Source: Amycolatopsis pretoriensis
GTDB taxonomy: Bacteria > Actinomycetota > Actinomycetes > Mycobacteriales > Pseudonocardiaceae
Direction of reading: 5' to 3'
Assembly: GCF_900107925.1 (NCBI RefSeq)
Contig: NZ_FNUJ01000013.1
Location: forward strand, 186,001 to 250,000
DNA: 64,000 nt
Shown: in pieces, positions 45,210 through 53,122 of the stretch
How positions within the stretch are numbered: position 1 is the first letter of the stretch
Layout of the letters: every line of letters starts with the position of its first letter
Position numbers and translations under genes: made by a program
The notes under the pieces: generated by a model
Database searches by the model: none
What the model saw: only the letters and a program-made list of their open reading frames with translations
What the model was told of the DNA's origin: nothing

Positions 45210-48038
45210 ATGGCGCCGCGCTACACGACGATCCGCCGGGCCGCCTACGAGCCGGCCGATGACGACCTCACAGCCGGCTTCCACACCCTAGAGTTCCCCG
45301 AAGCTCTCGCCACCCGGGTGCTCGACCTCGCCAACCTCGGCCGGACGGACCGGAACCGGCTGCAGGCACCGCCGACCTACCGGCTGGACTCCCTGCTCCA
45401 GGCGTTGGACGTGCGTCTCGGCGTGCTGCCCCGGCAGGTCGCGGCCGGCGAAGGTCCGCGGACGTGGCTGTACTGCCCGGCCGATGGACGTGAGCCACTG
45501 CCGGTGCCGATCCTGCAGCGCCTGCTGGAGTTCTGGATCGAGGACATCGGCCGGGAGCATCCGGAAGAGGCGAGCCGGGTGTGCGAGGCGTTGGACGACC
45601 ACGCCCCCACCTGGTGGCGCCAGGAGGTGTCACTGGCGCGGTGCGACGTCAGCGGCGGCGGAACCGCACGGCCGACGAGCAACCAGTACCTGCTGACGAC
45701 GCAGCACTTCGCCCGCCGGATCCAGGAAGCGGGGCCGTACGACTCCGGTGGCCAGGTGCTGCACTTCCGGCCCGTCGCGCGCCGAGCGCGTCAGCAGGGT
45801 GCGGAGCTGATGTCCCAGCCGCTCTTCCACGACGACGACCACGGCCGGTGGTGGTTCTCGGTCACGGTCGCCGTCACCCTCCACACCGTGCCGTTCCACT
45901 CGCGGCCGCGGGTGCACCTGCACTTCGGGGTACGCCGCTGGGCCACCCACCCCGCCCCGGACAGCGGACTGGTGCGGCTGGGCCACCGCCGCGACAGTGC
46001 CGTCTACCTGCGTCCGGTCACCGCCTGGCTGCCCGGCGTTCCCGTCAGCGACCGCTACAGCGTGGCGTACGTGACTCGCCGAGGAGACGAGCCCACGTGG
46101 CGGCACGGCGGTCCCGCCCGGCTCATGGCGAAGCTCGCGGGTGCCGCCAGGGCGTTTCCGGAGCCGGCGGACCTGCTCGGCGAACCCGAGCGCTGGTTCA
46201 CCGGGGAACGCGGCGTCGACGCGCTGATCGCGTACAGCACGCCGATGGGCAAGCACGGCGTGGGCGCCGGCTTCATGTCCCACGAGCGGTCTCGCCTGGT
46301 CGAGTGGGCCGAAGCCGCTCTGCCGGGGCTGGCCCGGGTCCCCGATCTCGTCCGATCGGCCCTGACCGTGAACAAGCCCGCCAACGTCCGGCTGGGCGGC
46401 TCCGAGGTCAGGACGGCCGCCGCCAAGGTGGCGCTCCACCACTCCAGGCGTGCCTCGTTGGCCGGGCTGTACGCGGATTGGTCCGGTACGCCGGAGTTCA
46501 CCGCGCGGCTGCTCTGGCGTACCGAGCAGACCCGCGACGAGGCGATCGTCGCACTCACCGAGGTGCTCGGCCTCGAGGGCGACGGTGGCGCCGGCGAGGT
46601 GAGCACCGAGGCCCACGAGCGCAGTGGCCGCGGGGAACCCGTGGTGCTCCGCTGGCGGACCCCGGAGCTGGCGGTGACACTGAGCTGCCTGCGCCTGGAC
46701 AACGGACTGACGGACAGCCTGGGCGTGCCGTGGGAACCGGCCCGGGACCGGGCGGACCGCGCGGCCCGGGCGCTGGCCAAGCGCCGGGCCGACCTGGCCG
46801 AGTTCCTCGCCAAGAACGGCGCCGACACGGCGGTTCCGTCGGTCGCGCTGGTCGAGATCCACGGACGCACGGTCTTCCGCGGCCGGAACGATCCCAAGTT
46901 CGCGTTGCGGCTGGGCGCGGCCGACAGCGGGGTCGTCACCCAGTTCATCACGACGCCTTCTTCCTCGCGCGCGGAGAAGAAGCTGCCCGATGCGGCCGAG
47001 TCGTCCTGGGTGGACGCGCTGCGGCAGCTGGGCGCGACCGTGGTCCCTCGCACGGACATCCCCATCGGCCTGCCCGACGACGTCCAGTACCTCGCCGTCT
47101 GGATGGCGACGAAAGCCCGTGGTGCGACGGCCCGGTCGGCCAAGGGCAAGTTCCCGGTCGCCGTTTTGGTGCGCCCGGGTGCCGATGCTGCGGGCGAGGT
47201 CGTGGCCTGGGACGGCGAGGCGCTCGAAGGTCTGGGGGCGTGGATCGCCTACCCGCGTTACCTGGCCCGGCTGCCCGCGCTCGCCGCGGTCTCCGAGCAC
47301 GACCTCGCCGACCTCGGTGAGAGTGACGAATCGGGATTCGACTGGCCGCGCACCCGCGACGAACAGCAGGCCGCCACGGAGGAGTTTCTGCACCGGGCGC
47401 TGTCCTCGGCCGAGGTCCGGGGCAAGCCGACCGTTCTCCTGGCCGACGCGCAGAACATCCGGCAGCACTGGACCTGGGTCCAGGACGGGGAGGTGCACCG
47501 GGACCTCATCCGCACGGGCGTCGCTCCCGCCGGGCGGCCGAATCCCTGGCTGCGGCTGGTCCGGGTGCGTACCGGCGATCGACGGGAGACCCCGCAGTGG
47601 TGGGGTCTGGCGGAAGGTGACGGCGTGAACGGGCTGCCTGCCAACCTGTGGGAAGTCCCCGAGCCAGCGGACGGCCGGGTCTTTTACAGCACCACCCCAA
47701 AGGCCTCCACCGCGCAACGGTCGGCGGTGGAGGCGCACAAGCTACAGCCTCGCGAGCTCCGCAAGGGCAAGCGGGCCGGCGAATCGACGATCGACGTCGA
47801 CCGGCCCGCGTGGAATCCCGGGCTCGCCGAAATCGCGGTGCTCGCCTGTCACCCCGGTGCCGGCGACGAACCGCGGGCGCTGGCGATGGCAGTGCACCAG
47901 CTGAGGCAGGCGCCCGACTATCGCGACGCGCTCGGCAGGCCGCTGCCCCTGCACCTGGCCCGGAAGGCCCAGGAGTACATCCTGCCGATGCGCGATGCCG
48001 ACGAGGACGACGAACCGGAGGAGCACAGCGGAAGCTGA
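45210..48038 (+). CDS. pPIWI-RE protein (prokaryotic PIWI-RE family)
   Basis: A 942-residue protein of the pPIWI-RE family, a branch of prokaryotic PIWI/Argonaute-like proteins that lacks the PAZ domain. The PIWI RNase-H-like part is recognisable from RNDPKFALRLGAADSG with D561, then VTQFI, LPDDVQYLAVWMATKAR, LLADAQNIRQHW with D746, and the hallmark C-terminus PLPLHLARKAQEYILPM. The long N-terminal part carries the X and middle-type modules. I could not confirm a full catalytic set, so cleavage competence is open. The family is predicted to use a nucleic-acid guide in anti-invader defence with the linked helicase and nuclease. ATG 45210 has GGAGG upstream and follows the helicase stop by 2 bp. 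Confidence 0.9.
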   Translation: MAPRYTTIRRAAYEPADDDLTAGFHTLEFPEALATRVLDLANLGRTDRNRLQAPPTYRLDSLLQALDVRLGVLPRQVAAGEGPRTWLYCPADGREPLPVPILQRLLEFWIEDIGREHPEEASRVCEALDDHAPTWWRQEVSLARCDVSGGGTARPTSNQYLLTTQHFARRIQEAGPYDSGGQVLHFRPVARRARQQGAELMSQPLFHDDDHGRWWFSVTVAVTLHTVPFHSRPRVHLHFGVRRWATHPAPDSGLVRLGHRRDSAVYLRPVTAWLPGVPVSDRYSVAYVTRRGDEPTWRHGGPARLMAKLAGAARAFPEPADLLGEPERWFTGERGVDALIAYSTPMGKHGVGAGFMSHERSRLVEWAEAALPGLARVPDLVRSALTVNKPANVRLGGSEVRTAAAKVALHHSRRASLAGLYADWSGTPEFTARLLWRTEQTRDEAIVALTEVLGLEGDGGAGEVSTEAHERSGRGEPVVLRWRTPELAVTLSCLRLDNGLTDSLGVPWEPARDRADRAARALAKRRADLAEFLAKNGADTAVPSVALVEIHGRTVFRGRNDPKFALRLGAADSGVVTQFITTPSSSRAEKKLPDAAESSWVDALRQLGATVVPRTDIPIGLPDDVQYLAVWMATKARGATARSAKGKFPVAVLVRPGADAAGEVVAWDGEALEGLGAWIAYPRYLARLPALAAVSEHDLADLGESDESGFDWPRTRDEQQAATEEFLHRALSSAEVRGKPTVLLADAQNIRQHWTWVQDGEVHRDLIRTGVAPAGRPNPWLRLVRVRTGDRRETPQWWGLAEGDGVNGLPANLWEVPEPADGRVFYSTTPKASTAQRSAVEAHKLQPRELRKGKRAGESTIDVDRPAWNPGLAEIAVLACHPGAGDEPRALAMAVHQLRQAPDYRDALGRPLPLHLARKAQEYILPMRDADEDDEPEEHSGS

Positions 48039-48043
48039 CGGGT

Positions 48044-50782
48044 TCAGGCGCCCAGCGCGGCCAAGCGGGTCTTCACCGCGGTGTACAGCTTCCGGTCTTC
48101 GGGTTCTCGTTGCCGCAACCGGTCGTAACAGGCGGCGAAGTCCCGTAGCGCGCGTAGCTCGTCCTCGGGCCGTCCCGCTGCGGCGTACGCGTCGGCCAGC
48201 CCGGCCAGCACCCGGACCTCGTTGGTCGGTGCCCCGGACTCGGCGTAACAAGCGCGGGCGGCCTCCCCGTGGGTGACCGCTTCGGCGGGTTGCGCCAGCC
48301 TCATATGACAGTCCATCAGGACGCGGTGCAGTGCCCCGCGGTTGTACGGTGTGCTTGCCCGCGTCATCAGCTCGAGGGCGAACGGTGCGCGCTCGAGAGC
48401 CAGCGCCGGGTCTCCGAGCTCGAGGTGGCAGTGGATTTCGGTGGGCAGCGTCGCCGCCACTCCGCGGTCGTCGGCGAGCACTTCGTACAGAGACCCGGCG
48501 ATCGTCGCGTGGTCCCGCGCGGCCGCCCAGTTGCCCTGATCTTCCTGCAGGACACTCAGCTGCTGGTGCCCGTTCGCCTGGTCCAAAGGTGCGTCGGCCC
48601 GCTCCGCCAGCGTGATCGACAAAGCCAGGTTGTGCTCCGCGAGGCCGAACTTCCGCAGCTTCCGCTGGATGTTGCCCAGCACCCGATGGCACACCGCCTG
48701 GTACCGCGTACGGTCGGGTTCCGGCAGTTCCTCCTTGGTGATCTCCGCGGCCGAAGCCAGCAGGCGCTCCGCGGTGAGCCAAGGGCCGTTGCGGGTGTGG
48801 TAACAGCACAGCGCAAGCGGCAGCCGCCATCGATATTCCGCGTACGGCCGGAAATCCGGCGAGTCCAGCACAGCGAGCAGGGTTTCATGCTCCTGCTCGA
48901 ACCATCGGCGCCCGTCGCCTTCGTCGGCCGGGGCGGGCAGCGGCGCACCCTCGGCCGCCGAGAGGTCGTCCGGCAGGCCCCGGCCGGAGCGAAGAGCCGC
49001 ATCGCACAACCGTGCGGCAGCCAGCAGCCAGCTCAGCAGCCGGTTGCGGACCGCCGCGGATTCCGCGGCCGGCAGCTCTTCGTCCGCACGTTCCCGCGCG
49101 AAGGCACGGACCAGGTCGTGGAGGCGGAACCGGTTCCCGGGCAACGGATCGAGCAGGCTGCCCCGCAAGAGCTCGTCCACCGCGTCCAGGGCGGCGGGCA
49201 ACGGCAACCCGGACAGGAACGGGATGACGTCGAGGCCGATCTCGGGCCCGGGGTGAAGCGCGCCGACCTGGAGCACCCGGGCCGCTGCCGCGGACAACGG
49301 CGCGTACGACAACGCAAGTGAGTCACGCACTTCGCTCTCTCCTCCGGGTTTCACGCCGAGCACAGCCGAAGCCGAACACAGCCGGGCCAACAGGCCGTCC
49401 AGGCCGGTGCCCGGGTTCAGCCGCGCCTGCGCCACGACCAGCCGGACCGCCAGCGGTACTCCTCCGCACGCCGCCATCAGCTTTGCCGCCGCGAACGGTT
49501 CCGCCGTGATCCGCTCCGGGCCGATGGCGTCGCGCAGGACTTCCAGACTGGCCTCGGCACTGATCGGGGCCAGGGTCAGCACGTGCCCCGCCGCCACCGC
49601 CGGCAAGGCCACGGCCGCCCGCGTCGTGATGACCGTGCAGCTGCGCTCCCCCGCGGCCACGAGGTCCGCCGCGTGCCGATGGTCACGCACGTTGTCGAGG
49701 ACGACCAGGATCGCGCGGTTGTTCGCCGCCGTGCGGTAGGCCGCGGACAAGGCAGCACCGGACCAGCCGCCGGCGGTGATCCCCAGCTGCTTCGCGAAGT
49801 CCGCGAGCACGGCCTCGGGCCGAGCCGGACCGGACGGGGAGAAGCCCCCCAGGTCGGCGAAGAGGACCCCGTCGGGGAACTTCCCGGCGACGCGGTGTCC
49901 CCACTGGACCACCAGTTCCGTCTTGCCCAGACCGCCGAGGCCGCAGACCGTGACAACCCGGACTCCGCCGGCCTCGGTGAGGGTGTCGAGGAGCTCCAGT
50001 TCGGCTGCTCGGCCATACACCGCCGATCGCACCGCCGGCAACGAATACGGCCTTCGTTCCGGGAGCGCCGCCGACGTCTGCCGAGCCCGGGCGATCAGGG
50101 CTTCGGCTTCCTTGCGCAGTTGCCCGCGCGCAGGTGAACCGAATTTCACCGGCAGCGCCGCGCGCCGACGGCAATCCTCGGTGATCTCGGTCGTCTGCCC
50201 GTTCAGGGACCACGTCCGCCAGAGCGCGATCCGGATCTTGTCGTCGTCGGGGAAAAGCTCGCCGGCTCGCATCGCGTGCCCCACCGCGCCCTCAGGGCCC
50301 TCCGCGTCGGTGGCGAGCTCGATCAGCTCGAGAAACGCCCGGCGCCCTTCGCCGCTCAGCTTCGTCACGTCGTCCTGGACCCAACGCGAGTCCAGTCCGC
50401 TCAACGGAGCGCCGGCCCACAGGGCGACGGCTTCGCGCAACAGCGACAGCTTCACATGCGAAGGTCGGCCGGCCCCGCTGCGGAGTGCAGTGCGGAACCG
50501 CCACAGGTCGACCGCTTCCGGCGCGACAGCCAGCCGCAGGGTCGCGTTCTGGGACGTCACCAGGTCTACGCCCGCGCCCTTCCGGATCCGGGCGCGGTGC
50601 GACCGCGTCGTCTCGGCGTTCACCCCGAGCCGTGCGGACAGGTCGTCCGTGGTGATCTTGCCGCCCGCCGCGGCGATGATCGCGAGCACGATCGCCTGTC
50701 GAGGTTCCAGACGTACCTCACGGTCGTTCACCCGCAGCCGCACCTTGCCGAGAATCCGCAGGTCGACCGCAGGTTCGTCCAT
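48044..50782 (-). CDS. AfsR/SARP-type STAND regulator
   Basis: A 912-residue protein. Residues 1-95 are a winged helix (LRILGKVRLRVNDREVRLEP), 100-245 a bacterial transcriptional activation domain, and 255-600 an NB-ARC NTPase with Walker A VCGLGGLGKTELV (near residue 286) and GGVPLAVRLV (GxP). The rest to the end is TPR repeats (CHRVLGNIQRKL, EDQGNWAAARDHA). AfsR-like proteins activate secondary-metabolite or stress genes. Here it ends 6 bp from the pPIWI-RE stop on the opposite strand, and diverges from the GT-B-like gene. STAND proteins also serve as sensors in defence islands, so either role is possible. Confidence 0.85.
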   Translation of the reverse strand: MDEPAVDLRILGKVRLRVNDREVRLEPRQAIVLAIIAAAGGKITTDDLSARLGVNAETTRSHRARIRKGAGVDLVTSQNATLRLAVAPEAVDLWRFRTALRSGAGRPSHVKLSLLREAVALWAGAPLSGLDSRWVQDDVTKLSGEGRRAFLELIELATDAEGPEGAVGHAMRAGELFPDDDKIRIALWRTWSLNGQTTEITEDCRRRAALPVKFGSPARGQLRKEAEALIARARQTSAALPERRPYSLPAVRSAVYGRAAELELLDTLTEAGGVRVVTVCGLGGLGKTELVVQWGHRVAGKFPDGVLFADLGGFSPSGPARPEAVLADFAKQLGITAGGWSGAALSAAYRTAANNRAILVVLDNVRDHRHAADLVAAGERSCTVITTRAAVALPAVAAGHVLTLAPISAEASLEVLRDAIGPERITAEPFAAAKLMAACGGVPLAVRLVVAQARLNPGTGLDGLLARLCSASAVLGVKPGGESEVRDSLALSYAPLSAAAARVLQVGALHPGPEIGLDVIPFLSGLPLPAALDAVDELLRGSLLDPLPGNRFRLHDLVRAFARERADEELPAAESAAVRNRLLSWLLAAARLCDAALRSGRGLPDDLSAAEGAPLPAPADEGDGRRWFEQEHETLLAVLDSPDFRPYAEYRWRLPLALCCYHTRNGPWLTAERLLASAAEITKEELPEPDRTRYQAVCHRVLGNIQRKLRKFGLAEHNLALSITLAERADAPLDQANGHQQLSVLQEDQGNWAAARDHATIAGSLYEVLADDRGVAATLPTEIHCHLELGDPALALERAPFALELMTRASTPYNRGALHRVLMDCHMRLAQPAEAVTHGEAARACYAESGAPTNEVRVLAGLADAYAAAGRPEDELRALRDFAACYDRLRQREPEDRKLYTAVKTRLAALGA

Positions 50783-50911
50783 GACTCTCAGTCAACCAGA
50801 CCGGCGGCGGGCCGTCCTCGCCCGATCGGGTCGCAACGCCTTTCGCAACGGGTTCCGCAACGCCCGACCGGGACGTTGGCATCGTTCGGAACACCCTTCG
50901 AGGAGGCGATT

Positions 50912-52036
50912 ATGGGATCTCCGTTTCCAGCGGACTTCACCCCCTGGTGGACGGCGGGGTACGGCACCCCCACCTGCGATGTGCGGCGCGTCGTGCTGGT
51001 GGTGGTGCACAGCGTGGCGTCGGCCGAACGCCTGTACACGGCGGTGCGGGCGATCGAAGAAGTGCCGGGGCTCCAGGTCGTCTTCACCCGGCCGCCGGGT
51101 CCGGCCGAGGTGCCCATCGGGGACTTCCTTGCCACGATCGGTGCGCTCACCACACCGTGGGAGCGTGCGGTCCGCGAACGGTTCGACTTGGTGATCGCCG
51201 CGGCACCGGCGGGAGCCGGCCGGCCGAACGGCGCGCTGCTGCTGCTCCCCGAAGTCTCGGTGGACGGCGAGATAGTCGACCAGCACGGCCGATGCTGCGT
51301 CACCGCGCTCACCCGGCTGCTCGATCGACGATCGAGCCTCACCGAACCAACGCTCATCGGTCTTCCGCATCTCCGTGCGATGACCCGGCTCCGGGCCATC
51401 GCACCGCAAGCGGGCCGGCACGCGGTGGTCGTCGGCGACCCCGGGTACGACGAGCTGTCCGACGCCTGCCGCAACCGGGTCCGGACCGTCGGCGGCCGAA
51501 AGCTGGGCCTCGTGCTGTCGGCCCGCGGACCGGAGTCGCTCCTCGGCCGGAGCCCCGCTCTTCTCCGGCGGCTCGCCTCGGAACTGCCGGCCCGGGAAGT
51601 CCGCCTGGTCTGCCGCCTCGACGCGGAGGTGTGGACGCGGCACGGCCGGCGGCAGCTGCTTGCTTGGGCCGGACGGACGGTACGCGAACGGGTGGAGTTC
51701 CTGCCACCCGGGCACGGTTGGCAAGAACTCGCCGCAGCCGCCGACTTCATCGTGGGCGACCATGGTCACGACACAGCCCGCGCCGCCGCGACGGGTAAAC
51801 CGCTGTACCTGGCCAACCCCGTTCCGAAGCCGGTCGCCGGCTCGCTGGGCGAGGCCGTCGCAGACTACGGAACGATCTTGGATCCGGCTTTTCCCCTGGC
51901 GTCCCAGTTACGCTGGAAGCCGCGCCCCACCGCCCGGATCGCGCGCCGGCTCACGTCCGCCCCCGGCCAGTCCACCTCGCTGCTGCGCAGGCACTGCTTC
52001 CGCCTGATGCGGCTCACCGGCTCGCCCGCTCATTAA
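50912..52036 (+). CDS. GT-B-fold-like protein (CDP-glycerol phosphotransferase-like), unknown
   Basis: A 374-residue soluble protein with two Rossmann-like halves: RRVVLVVVHSVASAERLYTA at the start, and HAVVVGDPGYDEL, GRKLGLVLSARGPESLL and ADFIVGDHGHDTARAAATGK in the second half. The last motif is the donor-site pattern of CDP-glycerol glycerophosphotransferase-like and other GT-B enzymes. The ATG at 50912 has AGGAGG six bases upstream. It is divergent from the AfsR-like gene across 129 bp and followed 16 bp later by a 37-codon gene. Substrate is unknown. Confidence 0.65.
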   Translation: MGSPFPADFTPWWTAGYGTPTCDVRRVVLVVVHSVASAERLYTAVRAIEEVPGLQVVFTRPPGPAEVPIGDFLATIGALTTPWERAVRERFDLVIAAAPAGAGRPNGALLLLPEVSVDGEIVDQHGRCCVTALTRLLDRRSSLTEPTLIGLPHLRAMTRLRAIAPQAGRHAVVVGDPGYDELSDACRNRVRTVGGRKLGLVLSARGPESLLGRSPALLRRLASELPAREVRLVCRLDAEVWTRHGRRQLLAWAGRTVRERVEFLPPGHGWQELAAAADFIVGDHGHDTARAAATGKPLYLANPVPKPVAGSLGEAVADYGTILDPAFPLASQLRWKPRPTARIARRLTSAPGQSTSLLRRHCFRLMRLTGSPAH

Positions 52037-52052
52037 ACAAAGGAGATCGTCC

Positions 52053-52166
52053 ATGTCCCTCATCCGCCGGCTCGTCAACCGTGCCCGCGAAGGCGGCGGC
52101 ACCGGCGACCGCGTTCGACTCGGCCAGGTGGCCGAGTCGAATCCGGCTCCCGCCGCTATCTGCTGA
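52053..52166 (+). CDS. 37-residue peptide gene
   Basis: An ATG with the good Shine-Dalgarno AAGGAG (52040-52045) opens a 37-codon frame with SLIRRLVNRAREGGGTGDRV at residues 2-21 and SNPAPAAIC at the end. It lies 16 bp after the GT-B-like gene and 6 bp before a 14-bp-stem terminator, so it sits inside a transcription unit. The basic N-terminal half and Pro/Cys C-terminal end are like leader/core peptides, yet no modifying enzyme except the GT-B-like protein is near. Function is unknown. Confidence 0.5.
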   Translation: MSLIRRLVNRAREGGGTGDRVRLGQVAESNPAPAAIC

Positions 52167-52172
52167 AAGCCC

Positions 52173-52214
52173 GGCCCATCAACGCCCCTCACCTGCAGGT
52201 GGCGTTGATGGGCC
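52173..52214 (+). terminator. terminator of the GT-B-like/peptide operon
   Basis: GGCCCATCAACGCC (52173-52186) pairs perfectly with 52201-52214. The loop contains the self-complementary CACCTGCAGGTG. It stands 6 bp after the peptide stop. Confidence 0.85.
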
Positions 52215-52627
52215 CAGCCGATCCTGCACCGTGAAATGCCGATGGACGGCGCCGGTTCCGCACCGAAGCGGAGTGCGAACTCACATCCATGGCGATACGA
52301 GGCGTACGCCGCACCGAGTGCGACCAGACCTGTGCAGACGCATTGGATGGACAGGGCAAGGTCTTGAGCAAGCCACTCCCCGACCCGCCGCACGGCCACA
52401 CCGCCACATCTATCTGCTCGAGAGCCGCCTCGGCCTCGGCGAACGGGTCGCCGTTGGCGGCCTGGACCGGACGACACGGCTTGGCACTTGCGAGCCCGAG
52501 GGGAGCCCGAGAGCGCACGGACGCGACGACGGACCGCGACACAGGCCGACACCGCAGCCACCCCACGACCGAGGAAAACGACCTTGGCCGGCATCAGTCG
52601 ATACCATCCGACACATCAAGATCACCA
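52215..52627. other. 413-bp stretch left of attR without a supportable gene
   Basis: No frame has a family match. It holds one copy of a 27-bp sequence (52489-52515) also found in both integrase 3' ends, which suggests scraps of earlier integration. Confidence 0.5.
52489..52515. repeat. 27-bp repeat TGCGAGCCCGAGGGGAGCCC..., three copies
   Basis: The same 27 bases occur at 34330-34356, 52489-52515 and 52764-52790. In the first and third copy they encode ALGLPSGSQ of the integrase C-terminus on the minus strand. The middle copy has no other integrase sequence around it. Confidence 0.85.
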
Positions 52628-52687
52628 CTCTTAACCAGCGGGTTCGGGGTTCGAGTCCCTGATGGCGCACCCTCCACCACCCCAGGT
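52628..52687. repeat. right attachment repeat (attR)
   Basis: Identical over 60 bp to 34193-34252, and therefore includes the anticodon loop, T-arm and acceptor 3' side of tRNA-Lys, but the 5' half of a tRNA is absent here, so it is not a functional tRNA gene. Confidence 0.9.
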
Positions 52688-52884
52688 CTGATTCTCTTCG
52701 GCCGGGGGTTTTGTGGTATCTGGAAACATTTCTTCCGCTTCCTCTCTGTCCACTGTGGTCTTCTGCGAGCCCGAGGGGAGCCCGAGAGCGCAAGCCGGGT
52801 GCAACGCGCGCCGCGGGATTGCACCGGCCAGCTTCCGGGCCGCGTCGTCGGCGACCTCCATGGCAACGTTCGTGTAGCCGTCGG
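52631..52884 (-). pseudogene. second integrase remnant (C-terminal end)
   Basis: The minus strand reads DGYTNVAMEVADDAARKLAG and AIPRRA, then ALGLPSGSQKTTV, closely parallel to the C-terminus of the integrase at 34173. The catalytic Tyr is retained, but the body of the protein is missing. About 200 bp right of each attachment repeat is homologous between the two sites, so a second related element has been inserted next to the first and lost most of its DNA. Confidence 0.8.
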
Positions 52885-53122
52885 TCAGGGCTGGAGCGTG
52901 CTCCCCGCCGCCGGGGTCGCCGAAGACGTGACAGCCGGGCGGCTCCAGGGCGGCCCGATCGCCGATCCGGCGGTCTCCCGCACCATTGTCCTGGCCTTGC
53001 CGCGAGCCGGCCGCATCCCGCCCGCTGCCGAGGTCGCGGCCACCGAGCTCGTCCGGGTGACCCGAACGCTGGTCGAGGACGACACTTGGCCGACCGCCAG
53101 CGTCGTCGCCCAGGCGGGTTGA
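52885..53122 (+). pseudogene. LysR-family regulator, C-terminal fragment
   Basis: The frame WSVLPAAGVAEDVTAGRLQG followed by DPAVSRTIVLALPRAGR and DDTWPTASVV fits the end of a LysR-type effector-binding domain. No DNA-binding part is present; the fragment begins right where the integrase remnant on the other strand ends. It is a scrap joined by rearrangement. Confidence 0.65.

Larger units (their letters stand above)
34193..52687. mobile_element. 18.4-kb tRNA-Lys-integrated genomic island with pPIWI-RE cargo
   Basis: The island is bounded by a perfect 60-bp repeat (34193-34252 and 52628-52687). A decayed integrase points toward the left end, as is typical for tRNA-integrated elements. Between the ends lie a polyketide synthase fragment, a dual winged-helix gene, a small-protein gene, a kinase, the four-gene pPIWI-RE operon, an AfsR-like regulator, a GT-B-like gene and a 37-aa peptide gene. 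I see no excisionase, replication or transfer genes, so the element is probably immobile now. Directly beyond the right repeat there is a second integrase remnant, which points to repeated use of this site. Confidence 0.8.

Noticed and set aside
52628..52669. Second tRNA-Lys gene
   Set aside because: Only the 3' half of the tRNA is present; the acceptor 5' strand and D-arm are missing, so it is an attachment site.
34193..52687. Interpretation as a conjugative actinomycete element (AICE)
   Set aside because: No replication initiator, FtsK/Tra-like translocase or excisionase gene could be recognised between the repeats.
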